Below, one piece after another: positions 37,444 to 48,209 of a stretch of DNA of 64,000 bases (its first letter is position 1; each line of letters opens with the position of its first letter). The notes beneath the pieces were generated by a model. The model saw nothing but the letters and a program-made list of their open reading frames with translations, was not told the origin of the DNA and did not search any database. The DNA is from Centrapalus pauciflorus (taxonomy: Eukaryota; Streptophyta; Magnoliopsida; Asterales; Asteraceae). The stretch lies in the NCBI GenBank assembly GCA_020465985.1, contig JAANYP010000798.1:169501-233500 (forward strand), in the 5' to 3' direction. The translations under genes were made by a program, and so were the position numbers.

Positions 37444-37849
37444 TTGCGGAGTAACAGAGGTACCTCGCTTAAAATCATTTTTTTTGGAAGTTTTTCTTCA
37501 TAATCATGTTTAAATTAATAATACAAGACTACTTGCAAAAAATCACACATAAACACACACAAGAATTATGTGAAACGTGTGTGTTCACATGAACTGTACT
37601 GTTGTGAACGTGTGTTCACAACTAAGCATGTTCACATGAATTTTTTCACCTTCACATGACTTTTAAGATGATAGAAAGTGTAAATATATATAATTTTTTA
37701 CGAATAGGATTATATTATTTGTATCTAAATGAATATTAAAAAAAATTCAAAAAAAAAAACTTTTTTTTCGGAGCAAGTTCACATCTGAAACCCGTGTGTT
37801 CACAGGTACTCACGGTACTCTGTATTTTTTAGGTACTCACACGAACCAT

Positions 37850-37853
<4 letters not shown>
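37444..37853. mobile_element. MITE-like unit B, left end lost
   Basis: This matches 41904-42279 plus 47099-47126. The right end GGTACTCACACGAACC abuts (TA)n, but the left terminal repeat seen in the duplicate is missing. The junction fits a deletion between short TTT matches. Internal words GTGTTCACA and GTTCACATGAA are partly palindromic. Confidence 0.6.

Positions 37854-37941
<88 letters not shown>
37854..37941. repeat. (TA)n microsatellite
   Basis: About 44 uninterrupted TA units. Any open frame across it is a low-complexity artefact. Confidence 0.97.
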
Positions 37942-37942
<1 letters not shown>

Positions 37943-38679
37943 CAGTAGCTTTATATAAGTCAAAAAGGGGTTGCTACATGATGACATACACAAACACCCA
38001 TCCGAGATTTGAATATTTATGTACATACATGCTGTTTCAGTTTTCGCTTTTGGGATCTGCACCATCCGAATTTCAGCGAGGAAATGAAAAGGAATGCTAC
38101 TGAATTGTTTTAGTGACACACACTGCACACACACATACTTTATTTATGAAAGAAAAGGAAAAGGGGTTGTCTTTGTTTTTCTGTTTTTTTCTGCATCATC
38201 ACACACACATCAACATCCAAGCATACATATATCCGAGATTGGTATATATATATATATATATATATATATCAATCTGGTTGTAAAGTTGGATTTGTTTATA
38301 TATAAATTTTGATTCTTTTATGTATAAAATTCTTGATTATGTTTATGTGGCATGAATTTGGATTCACAAAATTAGGTTTTTTTTTTTGTTATATATACAG
38401 CTAAAATTTAGTGTTTATATCTTGAACCATTGATTTTATATTTGTGTAATGAATAATGATTTATCAAATTAGTTTTTGTATGTATGTATGTATGCATGTA
38501 CTAGAAATGTACTTTTTTTTTTGCGAATTAAGATTGTTGATGCATATAATCTTTATGTATGAAAAGATTGTGCATATATATGTGTATGTATATGTGTAAG
38601 TATATGATGTATGATTGTGTGTGTGTGTATGTCAATCTTTCAAAAGTTAAACCAGGTTTTACTTTTTGTAATAAAGCAG

Positions 38680-39090
38680 GTGACGAGAGATAAGAGTTGG
38701 TGTGCATGGAATAGACGTAACTCTAAAGAGTTTTTGGATGGTCTAGCAAGTTTTATGGAGATTGCGAAGAATTACGTCAACGAAGAAGGAAAACCAAGAT
38801 GTCCGTGTAGAAAGTGTTTGAACATGTATTTTCACCTGCCCGATATAGTAGAGGGTCACATACACCTGAAAGGGTTTCAGCGATCTTACACTCAATGGTT
38901 TTTACATGGTGAACCGGCTGCTCCTCGATTTGTGAATGAGATAGCTCCAACAACAGATGAGATGATTGATGTCATGAACGACCTTATTGGGGAGCAGAAC
39001 ACAAGTGAACCGACAGTAGAAGATGAAAAAATATCAGATGCAGGGGTTGAGCAACAATTTGCTGAATTGTTTGAGGAGATCGAAACATAG
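38680..39090 (+). pseudogene. TNP2 N-terminal fragment, duplicate
   Basis: This carries the transposase-associated domain (CPCRKC, HIHLKGFQRSYTQWFLHGE) and the acidic linker to AELFEEIET. The frame is open where copy 1 has a frameshift near 30645, so copy 2 preserves the older reading there. The rest of the transposase was removed by the deletion at about 39147, so the gene is a truncated remnant. Confidence 0.8.
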
Positions 39091-39207
39091 TTGTACCCTG
39101 GTTGCACATGGTTGTCTTCCTTAAATTTCTTAGTAAATCTCTTACATTATTAGACGTTTTCAGTACATTATTAGTTTACTATTAATAAGATGTATTTTTT
39201 ATAACAG

Positions 39208-39315
39208 ATGAATCCTAAAAAAAAGGAAGTGTCAGGGATTGTCGACAACTGGCACGACATGCATTACAGGGAAAACCGAGGGTGGGCTAACGAGGAAGCA
39301 AGACTTACATGGGTA
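39208..39315 (+). pseudogene. CACTA second-gene exon, duplicate
   Basis: A single exon with NWHDMHYRENRGWANEEARL and an intact GGTAAG donor. Unlike copy 1 it has no one-base deletion. Upstream exons were lost in the 4.1-kb deletion. Confidence 0.65.
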
Positions 39316-39347
39316 AGTAAACGTACAACATATTATAAATGTGTTAT

Positions 39348-39925
39348 AAGTATAAATGTTTCATTATAACCTATTATTACCCGTCTCGACCCATTAATCG
39401 GTAAATACATATATAAATGTGTTATAGTAACCTATTAGGATTTGATTGAAGTAATTATGTCTCATACCGATCTATTACCATGAACTATAAGTATAAATGC
39501 TTCATACTAACCTATTATGACCCGTCTCAACCTACTAATCGATAAATACAAGTATAAATGTATTATAGTAAGCTATTATGATTTGATTGAAGTAATTATG
39601 TCTCATACCGACCTATTACCATGAATTATAAGTATAAATGCTTCGTAATAACCTATTATGACCCGTATCGGCCCACTAATCGGTAAATACAAGTGTAAAT
39701 GTGTCATAGTAACCTATTATGATTTGATTGAAGTAATTATTTCTCATACCAACCTATCACCATGAATTATAAGTATAAATGCTTCATACTAACTTCTTAT
39801 GACCCGTATCGACCCATTAATTGGTAAATACAAGTATAAATGTGTTATATGAACCTATTATGATTTGATTGAAGTAATTATATGTCATACCGACCTATTA
39901 TGAATCTATAAGTGTTGTAGCAACT
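39348..39925. repeat. 141-bp tandem repeat, duplicate array
   Basis: The same units as at 35168, starting at 39348, 39489 and 39630 and near 39770. Unit number is unchanged, so the array already existed before the duplication. Confidence 0.87.
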
Positions 39926-41243
39926 TACTATGACTCGACTGAAATATACATTTATGAAGACCACCCCTTATGGGGCAGTCTTAAGCGTCTAGGTCCCATA
40001 TATGCAACGCGATAGCAATCATAACTAAGATATAGTAAATAATGTGAAATTCAAATTACAGTACTGGGCATGCTTTTTAGTGGAAGCTATCCACTCAATA
40101 CTGGGCAAGCTACCAGTAGACTACGTGGGGGGAGCATCGGAGTAATCAACTACCAAGTTTGATAGAATTGGTGATATAGCAAGGTCTAGAACAATAGACC
40201 GACAATACTAAATATGCTGAGCTGAAATCAATACATCAAAGGCACAAGCAATGATGAGAATCATAAATAAGCAAAGTCATGATAGCAATACCAGTTTATA
40301 ACTATAACTATGATGAACTGTAAATTCAATGTGTGCAAGATGATATATCAAATAGTTATCATGATCCACAGGGCATCACCGAACCATGGTGAGCACAGGT
40401 CACAATCCAGGTGAGCATAAATGAATGTCAATTAAGCTATGAACAACAATATGTCCAATCCAGAATCGAGCATGTGAAGCTGAATATCTATAACTCACTG
40501 TTTACTGAATTAAGCTGAGCTGTTGACTTTAGCTTTATCAAGCGGATTACTCTGTCACCTGAGTTATCTCAGGATTTCACTTCGCACTTTGGCTTTCTGG
40601 ACTTGGCTTGGCTTTACAAACTTTGACACACTTTCAATAACTTTAGACTTTATTACTTTGTTCAGAAATATCTGAACATGTCCCGAGTTTATCATTTGCA
40701 TGAACGTTAGCTTTAAACTTTAATTGACATGATTCTGATAACTTATAAGCATTAATGTCCTTTTTCATGGACATGTGTGACTTTTAGTCATGTTTAGCTT
40801 ACATTTGCACGCTTGAATCCTCAAAAAGGCATATAAGAACCTTTTCATGAATTTATGTGATGGTTGTAAGTTCTTACATTTGCATGTTCATTCATTTAAA
40901 CGTGTATCCATTACCATGGTACTTATTCATTTGTGAAATATAAACAATATCATGCTTTTCAAAGGTGTTTTATTGCACAATATACCTTTGCATATGTGTA
41001 GTTATGTCATTTATCGTAATGATTTATATAAACGTAATCTAAGTGATAAATTTATGAACCTTGTATTAATGAATTTAAACATAAGTTTTGATATCAAGTC
41101 ATTAAAAGTCACACATATATATTTATCCACTTTCTTTTAATGAAATCATATTGACTTCATGAATCATGAATTTATTTAAATGCACACACCCACCTTCACA
41201 TGTTAAATCCCTACTTTAATCTAATTATTGTGTATGGTTGTAA

Positions 41244-41244
<1 letters not shown>

Positions 41245-41300
<56 letters not shown>

Positions 41301-41327
41301 TATGGTTGTAAGTATATATATATATAG

Positions 41328-41386
<59 letters not shown>
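41245..41386. repeat. (TA)n tracts left of unit A
   Basis: Two TA runs (41245-41298 and about 41331-41386) are separated by GTATGGTTGTAAG and a short TATAGTATAT break. Confidence 0.95.
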
Positions 41387-41390
<4 letters not shown>

Positions 41391-41791
41391 TGGGTTCCGG
41401 TAAGAACCCTTGTTACCGTGAGAACGTGAGAACCACTCCAAAATGCACAAATTTGTACATCAAATGCACAAATTTTAAAATTAAAAGTTTTACTTAAACT
41501 CATTATTAGTCTTAAATATTAATAAACATCATAATCTAACACTAAAATTACATTCAAAAATTATATTCATTAAATTATAAACAAAATGCACAAATTTTCT
41601 TAAATGCACAATTCGTACATAGAATGGATAAATAACAGCATGAGATGCGTAATTTTTTTACATGAAATGCATAAATTTATCGAAAACATTTAATTTTAGT
41701 ATCAAATGTACAATTTTATACGGTGCATGCACAAATTTTAGAGTGGTTCTCACGTTCTCACAAAATATAGGGGTTCTCATGTGAACCCAAT

Positions 41792-41795
<4 letters not shown>
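41385..41795. mobile_element. micron-like MITE unit A, flanked by (TA)n
   Basis: The ends are inverted: TAGGGTTGGGTTC...AGAACCC on the left and its partner TAGGATTGGGTTC...AGAACCC read from the right, matching at about 20 of 25 positions. A second, perfect 21-bp inverted repeat pairs 41418-41438 (begins GTGAGAACGTGAG) with 41741-41761. The core repeats AAATGCACAAATTT words. TA repeats border both ends, as in rice micron elements that insert into (TA)n. No coding sequence is present. Confidence 0.75.

Positions 41796-41880
<85 letters not shown>
41794..41880. repeat. (TA)n between units A and B
   Basis: About 43 TA units shared as flank by both MITE-like units. Confidence 0.95.
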
Positions 41881-41881
<1 letters not shown>

Positions 41882-42279
41882 GGTTCAAATGAGTACCACT
41901 AGTTTTGCGGAGTAACAGAGGTACCTCGCTTAAAATCATTTTTTTTGGAAGTTTTTTTTCATAATCATGTTTAAATTAATAATACAAGAATATTTGCAAA
42001 AAATCACACATAAACACACACAAGAACTATGTGAAACGTGTGTGTTCACATGAACTGTACTGTTGTGAACGTGTGTTCACAACTAAGCATGTTCACATGA
42101 ATTTTTTCACGTTCACATGACTTCTAATATGATAGAAAGTGTAAATGTATATAATTTTTTACGAATAGCATTATATTATTTGTATCTAAATGAATATTAA
42201 AAAGAATTAAAAAAAAAACTTTTTTTTTCGGAGCAAGTTCACATCTGAAACCCGTGTGTTCACAGGTACTCACGGTACT

Positions 42280-42430
42280 TGTTGGGTACAATTTATAGTA
42301 GAGTTGAAAACAATCTATATTGTATAAAGTTCAAGGGGTTGTGTTGTAATTACTTAATAGTTAACTTTTGTATAAATACTTGTTAGTTAGTAATTGTGAG
42401 AAGAAGTAAGGAAGAATAGAAGTTGAGATA
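42280..42430 (+). repeat. truncated 5' LTR of element 2
   Basis: It starts TGTTGGGTACAA and follows the 3' LTR to GTTGAGATA, then diverges. The missing part would hold the LTR end and the primer site, and no TGGTATCAGAGC follows. A TATA-like TGTATAAATACTTG lies near 42370. Confidence 0.85.
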
Positions 42431-42550
42431 ACCGCATGTTCGATTTCAATCTGGAATCAATTCGTGAATTTTTGTTGAAAATTGTATTTTTGAACTTGAT
42501 TTTGATCGATTCCTGTTCAAACTCGGGCAACACTGAATTCATTGTTTTAA

Positions 42551-42980
42551 TCGAGTTTGATCAAGTTGTTATTCGAGTTTGTTTGTGTTTCATTCGAGTT
42601 TTATAAACCTATCACCCGAGAAAACATAAGTATCAATCGAGTTGCATAAGGAACCATTCGAGTTTAGTCTATATTCATTCGAGTTTGCTTGGTGTTTTGA
42701 CCGAGTTTGATCCCTGTTATTCGAGTTTCATACTTCATTGACCGAGTTTCATAAAGCATTGACCGAGTTTCATAAAGCATTGACCGAGTTTTACTTCTTT
42801 GTAATTCGAGTTGATTTCCATTTCATTCGAGTTGCATATCATATCATTCGAGTTTGATAATTCATCATTCGAGTTTGATCATTTATAGTTCGAGTTTCAT
42901 CTTTCTTTGATCGAGTTTCAACCTTAATAATTCGAGTTTAATCCCATATCATTTGAGTTTCATAATTCATTATTCGAGTT
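42551..42980 (+). repeat. 21-bp phased TCGAG array, element 2
   Basis: Cores fall at 42573, 42594, 42616, 42637, 42658, 42679, 42701, 42721, 42742, 42763, 42784, 42806, 42827, 42848, 42869, 42890, 42911, 42932, 42953 and 42974. The step is 20-22 bp, nearly always 21. The core is ATTCGAGTTT or GACCGAGTTT, and the remaining 11 or so bases differ between units except for two identical neighbours at 42739-42780. The array lies between the LTR and the gag ORF. Confidence 0.88.
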
Positions 42981-43316
42981 TTGACTATTTGACCTTTGCT
43001 GCTTAAATTGGCATAACTTTTGACTGGAACATCGTTAGAAGGCCTACCATACGTCAAATCGAAGCTTGAACAGAGATCTACGATTTCCAAAATAGGCAAA
43101 GCCAGTTCGGTAAATTTTCGAGGCCCAAATCCACTCCAGTAAAAAGTTACGGGCATTTTTCTATAGAAAATCTAAAATTTCAACGTCAAAAAGTCAAATC
43201 AGAGCTGATTTTTTAAAAAATTAATCATTCAAGATTCATTTTTCTTCAATCAAGATTCATTCAAATTTTCGTAAGTCCATAAAAGATCTTGGAAGTTCAT
43301 TTTTCTGCAATTCATA

Positions 43317-44528
43317 ATGGTGTTTGAACAATTTTCAAAGTCTGAGCTGATTGTCAAACTTACTGAATCTGAAAAGATTCGTAAGAACAATTACGACATT
43401 CTCGTTCAGTTAAATACTGATAAACATTTGGCGTTACGTGACGTACAAATACTGAATGAAGAAATTTAAAGCTTAAAAGAAAAACAAAACTCTAAGAGTT
43501 GTGCTCATCAATTGAAAATATCTGAATTACTTAAAGAACTTGATGAGCTGAAACAAGAAAATTTTCAGAATGCAACTCAACTGAAATATCTTTTGCCTGA
43601 AAGATCTGATCTTTATAAGAAAGTTCAGGATCTTGAAGATACACTTTCTAAGACAAAACCAACTGATCAGAATTGTATTTTAAACAAAAATGAAGAAATT
43701 TTTGCTCTTCAACAAGAGTTGTCTTTAACTAAAGATTTGATTGAGAAGGAAAGACATGAGTTCTTACTTAAAGAACAAGATTATAAATCAAAATCTGAAT
43801 TGTTTGAAGATGAAAGACAAATGTTCTTAATTAAAGAACAATCTTTTAAATCTGATTACCAATCATTTGATCATGACAGAATTTCAAATTTAGTCATTAT
43901 CAAAAGTTTGGAAGATCAGATACTTCATCTTACAAAACAATTACATGTGTTTACTTCATCAACCGAGTCAAAGGTTAAGACCCCTTCTTCAGTATGTTTA
44001 AAATCCAATGTTGATCACTCTGGTTTGTCTTCGGAAAGTGAAGTGAATCTAACTAACTCTGCTAAGTTTGATTCATCTTCAGATCTGAAACTTAAGTATC
44101 TTCTTAAGATACATAAAGGCAAAGACAAAATCTTTGAACAACTTCCGGTCAAGATTTACACTGGTGAATCTTCGAAGTCAAATTTTCCTAAAGTTTCTGA
44201 AAATACTAGTCATTCTAATCAGAAAATATTTTCACAGAAAAATACCAAGTATTATCAGAAACAGGCAAGAACCGGACAGTTTTTAAAAAAGAAGAGTTCG
44301 TAAAAGTCTGATCATTCAAATTCAAGTTTCTTTGGAAATTCAGATATTCAATTTTCTCATACTCAAAGAAATTTGTTTTCTGCTTTTCAAAGAGAAGCTG
44401 ATTGTTATAATCTACACTGGGTACCTAAACCCAAGTACAAGTGGGTACCAAAACCCGTTTTGAAATGGGTACCCAAGAGCGCTAACAAGTCTGGATCCAA
44501 ATCTTTTTGGATACCAAAGACATCTTAA
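43317..44528 (+). pseudogene. gag-like coiled-coil protein without zinc knuckle
   Basis: The frame opens at ATG 43317 and ends at TAA 44526. It has two internal TAA stops (43467 and 44301). The N-terminal two thirds is a Glu/Lys/Leu-rich coiled coil (KELDELKQEN, KKVQDLEDTL). The C-terminus carries four WVPK/WIPK-type repeats (HWVPKPKYKWVPKP and following), the linker that joins gag to protease in many plant copia elements. The usual CCHC knuckle is absent, and no protease follows. A structural or packaging role is inferred from position and family only. Confidence 0.6.
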
Positions 44529-44543
44529 ATTTTGCAGGTTATA

Positions 44544-44805
44544 GGTTTCTTATCATTTCAGATAAGGACCCGTTTTTCATTTCAATAGGCTTTTGATTAC
44601 ATCAGATCAAGACCCGTGTTTCAACTCAAGATGGTTTTTAGTTAATCTAGACTAAAACCCTTTCTTCAGTTCACTCATTTGGTTTCTAGTTAATTCAGAC
44701 TAGAACCCGAACTTCAATGAACCAGAGACAATGGTTTTCAGTTACTTCAGACTGAAACCCAAGCTTCTGCGGCAAATGGCTTCTAATCACTTCAGATTAG
44801 AACTC
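44544..44805 (+). repeat. six tandem hairpins with covarying stems
   Basis: Hairpins lie at 44544-44571, 44588-44615, 44633-44660, 44681-44708, 44733-44760 and 44778-44805. Each has 10-base arms and an 8-base loop usually ending TCAG. The inner stems differ but stay paired: CTTAT/ATAAG, TTGAT/ATCAA, TTAGT/ACTAA, CTAGT/ACTAG, TCAGT/ACTGA and CTAAT/ATTAG. The third pair is always a mismatch against C. The array starts 16 bases after the gag stop. Confidence 0.88.
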
Positions 44806-46768
44806 GAGTCTGAAAGGCGAATATTTCTGAAATTCTTGACCTGAATTCAACTCCAAAGCTGAAATTGACAAAGAGGGAGTTTTATTTTTATAATTTTTTG
44901 ATCCTGATTTAATTTCTCTGAGTTGACTAACTTTGTGTGCTTATTTCTAGGGGGAGTTTCAGACGCACTTTGACGATGACATTTTTCAAAAACGGTGTGT
45001 GATTTTTCACGAAAATATTTGATACACACATAAAAATAATTTTTGAGCTGAAAAGAATATTTTTTCTGATTCTCTGAATCTATCATTGAGATTAACTGAT
45101 ATAATCTCTTTGATTTTCATAATCTCATTTCTTCTGAGATTTTCTTCTTTTGTCTTCTATGTATTCTGAATTCTTCCAATCATTTTCATATTCTCCCAAG
45201 TGCTAATTCTTTCATGAAAATTTGATTTATTCCATATCATATATCAGATTTTTCATTTCATTCAGATATCTTTTATCTCATCATTCAAATTTCATTCTGA
45301 ATATCATCTCTTAGATCATCTGTGTTGTGCTGAATTTCATAATACCCCATGAGCTTCAAAGCTGAAAATATTTCTGCTGACTTCGAGTATGCACCAATCT
45401 GAAGGATAGGCATAAATATTGGTTCTATGGTCTAACCAGAACCGGAAGACCTACCCAAGAAGCAAACCATCTATAGATTGTGCGGGTGAGGGTTCTTTAG
45501 GTCTATTAGTTGAGAAGTGTCAGTTATCACGGGATACTGACAGGGTTGAGCAGAGATAAAATGTAAATGAGAGGGATATTGATATTGAAAGGAGATGGTG
45601 GTGCATTAGATCATGCTTTTGCTATAAAGTTGACTGAATTCATTTCTCAAAAGTGAGCCGGAGGGAGCTTAGTTGAAAAATGTTGAGTGCTGAGAGTTGA
45701 GAAAGGATTAAAAGAAAATAAAATCCTACCTAAACTGTGTCGGCTGGGTAATCCACATAATCTATCAAGCCCTATGCGACTTGATATTGAAAAAGACGTC
45801 ATGGACCCAGTGACACATGCACTTAACCCCACCAACTACTCAGTTATCTCTCAAAAGATTTCTGTTTCAATAATCATGGAGATATAGCACATTTCTATCG
45901 ATATATCATTTGGATATTATTGATATTGAAACAAGGAAGACATTTGCTCCGGTCTCCGACTTCATTTGATGCACATTGTGTCTAGAGCTGATTACATACA
46001 CTTTTAGGACACATCGAGTCTAACAGTCTGCGTGACTATAAACTACTAGTCCAAAGTGACTAAGCCGGAACAAATACGAGTGATTCTTTCGTGATAAAGG
46101 ATTTCACAATGACTATTTGGAAATCCCACCAGTGTTAACATCATGCTAGCGCTGAACGTAGGTCACATAGATTATGTCTATTGTGCAAACAGGAATCCTA
46201 TGTGGACCTGGACTAGTTATTTTACATAATGAATATGTTTCATTTTCCCCAAAGTTGAAAAGCTTTGTTTTTATTCTGATCATATCGAGGGGGAGTGAAC
46301 TTTTTGAGGGGGAGTGAGATAAATCTGTTTTGTATAGGGGGAGAGATATCAGTTTAAGGGTGTAATAATTTCTGAGTTGTAATTGTGGTTGTATTTCTTC
46401 TATTGTAATTTCATTGAATTCATGTTTCTGAAGGTTTTGCATGATGTTCATAATTTTTATGATCATCATGAGGGGGAGAAAAGCTGAATTTCAGAAACAA
46501 CTGTTGAGTAGTTTGAAATCAACTGAAGGCAATTGCTACATAATCTCAAGACAATTGATCAAGGAAGAGATTTAAAAGCTATTCATGATCCAAGGGGGAG
46601 TGTGCTTACAAGAAAAGAGAAGATCAGAATAGAAGAGATGTGAAGATCAGAGTGGGACAATAAAGAAGAAGATTTTATCAGAAGATTCAGAGATCAAAGA
46701 AAAGAAGAAGATTCAAGATAAGATTCAACCTGAACATAGAACATTAATTGAAAATTGTTTTCATCTCT
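44806..46768 (+). other. element 2 non-coding 3' region with purine motifs
   Basis: No coding frame is credible. AGGGGGAG-type motifs occur near 44949, 46289, 46306, 46335, 46470 and 46592. Two further hairpins stand out: GGTTCT/AGAACC at 45421-45443 and GTCAG-TATC/GATA-CTGAC (one bulge, loop ACGG) at 45519-45541. The stretch from about 45350 is more balanced in base composition than its surroundings. Confidence 0.6.
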
Positions 46769-46778
46769 AAGGGGGAGA
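46769..46778 (+). other. polypurine tract of element 2
   Basis: AAGGGGGAGA stands directly before the 3' LTR start TGTTGGG, as in element 1. Confidence 0.88.
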
Positions 46779-46779
46779 T

Positions 46780-47093
46780 TGTTGGGTACAATTTATAGTA
46801 GAGTTGAAAACAATCTATATTGTATAAAGTTCAGGGGGTTGTGTTGTAATTACTTAATAGTTAACTTTTGTATAAATACTTGTTAGTTAGTAATTGTGAG
46901 AAGAAGTAAGGAAGAATAGAAGTTGAGATACGGATGAATGCATGTTGAGAGAAGATTGCTTAGCAAGAAAGTCAAAAACATCAATGTAATATTTCTTCTC
47001 TCATTAATCAAGCATTCGGTTTTATGTGTTTATGATAATTGTTCATATGAATTGTGTTGTATATGATTGAATTGCATGAAAAGTGAATTCACA
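46780..47093 (+). repeat. 3' LTR of element 2
   Basis: A 314-bp LTR from TGTTGGG to ATTCACA, followed by the target copy GTACT. It is complete, unlike its 5' partner. Confidence 0.9.
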
Positions 47094-47124
47094 GTACTCT
47101 GTATTATTTAGGTACTCACACGAA

Positions 47125-47242
<118 letters not shown>

Positions 47243-48209
47243 CAGTAGCTTTATATAAGTCAAAAGGGGTTGCTACATGATGACATACACAAACACCCAT
47301 CCGAGATTTGAATATTTATATACATACATGTAACGACCTGAACTTTAATCAACGATAATTAACAAATTCAACGTTAATTAGTTAGTTAAATGGAATTTGT
47401 ACTAGGTAATTAAAAATATAAGTTAATAAAATTTACAATTAAGTCATAAGTTTTAATTTTTAAAGTTGTAATGATAATATAAGAGAAATAAAAGAAAAAC
47501 AACTTATGTGGTGAATTGGTGAAAACTGAAACTTGAAAGAATATAAATAGGCTAAAAACTATTTCATCTGCTCATTTCACCAAACAAGCCCAATTCACCT
47601 TTGCTTCTTTCATCACTCACGGTTCTTTATAAATCACCAAGAATCATCAATGGAGCAGCTAATAATCGAGATTTTTGCCAAGAAATCGAACAACCGAGCA
47701 TCAATCAACATAATCTACAAGATTTAAGGTAAAATCATCTTGAAAATTTGATCTTGGAATCCCATTTTGAAGTCCACGGCTTCCTGGGAAAATGGCATGA
47801 GTTCATTACTTCAAAAACCATGAAATTTAATAAAGATTAGTGTTATAAGTATGAAAATTAAAACACATGCATGTTATTAATTGGTGCTTAATTGGGAGTT
47901 CTAGCAATTTTGAAGATTAAATTTGAGGGTTAAACTAAATTTCCAGTAACTTACTTTAGGTCTTCGGCCATGTTTATATGTGTGTTTGTTTTGGTTTATT
48001 TAAAGCATCCATCAAACTCTAGTTTGTCAATTTTCTGCTGTGGAAATAAAGTAAAAATAGGAAGAAAAGGGAAGTGCAGTATTGTGCGTGTGATGCAGAT
48101 GTGTGTGCATGTGTATGTTTTGCATGAACCGAAACCCATAAAAGGGGGCTACCGAAACCATATGCTCATTACTGAAACCCCATCAAAACTACCGAAACCT
48201 TATATGTGA

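Larger units (their letters stand above)
35772..38274 (-). repeat. gypsy LTR, minus strand, 3' half (first copy)
   Basis: Read on the minus strand, this is the end part of a long gypsy LTR. It holds the block CTGACTAAGCATTGCTTACGG ahead of ACAGGAAAAG (36120-36160), a GGGACCTAGACGCTTAAGACT block, and an end GGTCTTCATA in the place of the usual CACA. The matching region of the plus-strand LTR is 50900-52551. It includes an incomplete copy of MITE-like unit B (37444-37853) and (TA)n tracts at 37854-37941 and 38243-38269. The right part of the LTR is only present after the second copy. Confidence 0.65.
42280..47093 (+). mobile_element. gag-only copia-type LTR element (element 2)
   Basis: GTACT flanks it exactly at 42275-42279 and 47094-47098. 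The 3' LTR is 314 bp (46780-47093); the 5' LTR matches it for only its first 151 bp. Inside are a 21-bp phased array, a gag-like coiled-coil ORF, a hairpin array, several AGGGGGAG motifs and a polypurine tract. No protease, integrase or reverse transcriptase is present. The LTR pair shows one difference in 151 bp, so the insertion is young. Mobilisation would need enzymes from a relative such as element 1. Confidence 0.88.

Noticed and set aside
42551..42980. CRISPR array
   Set aside because: The shared core is only about 8-10 bases, the units are 21 bp in total, and the context is a plant retrotransposon.
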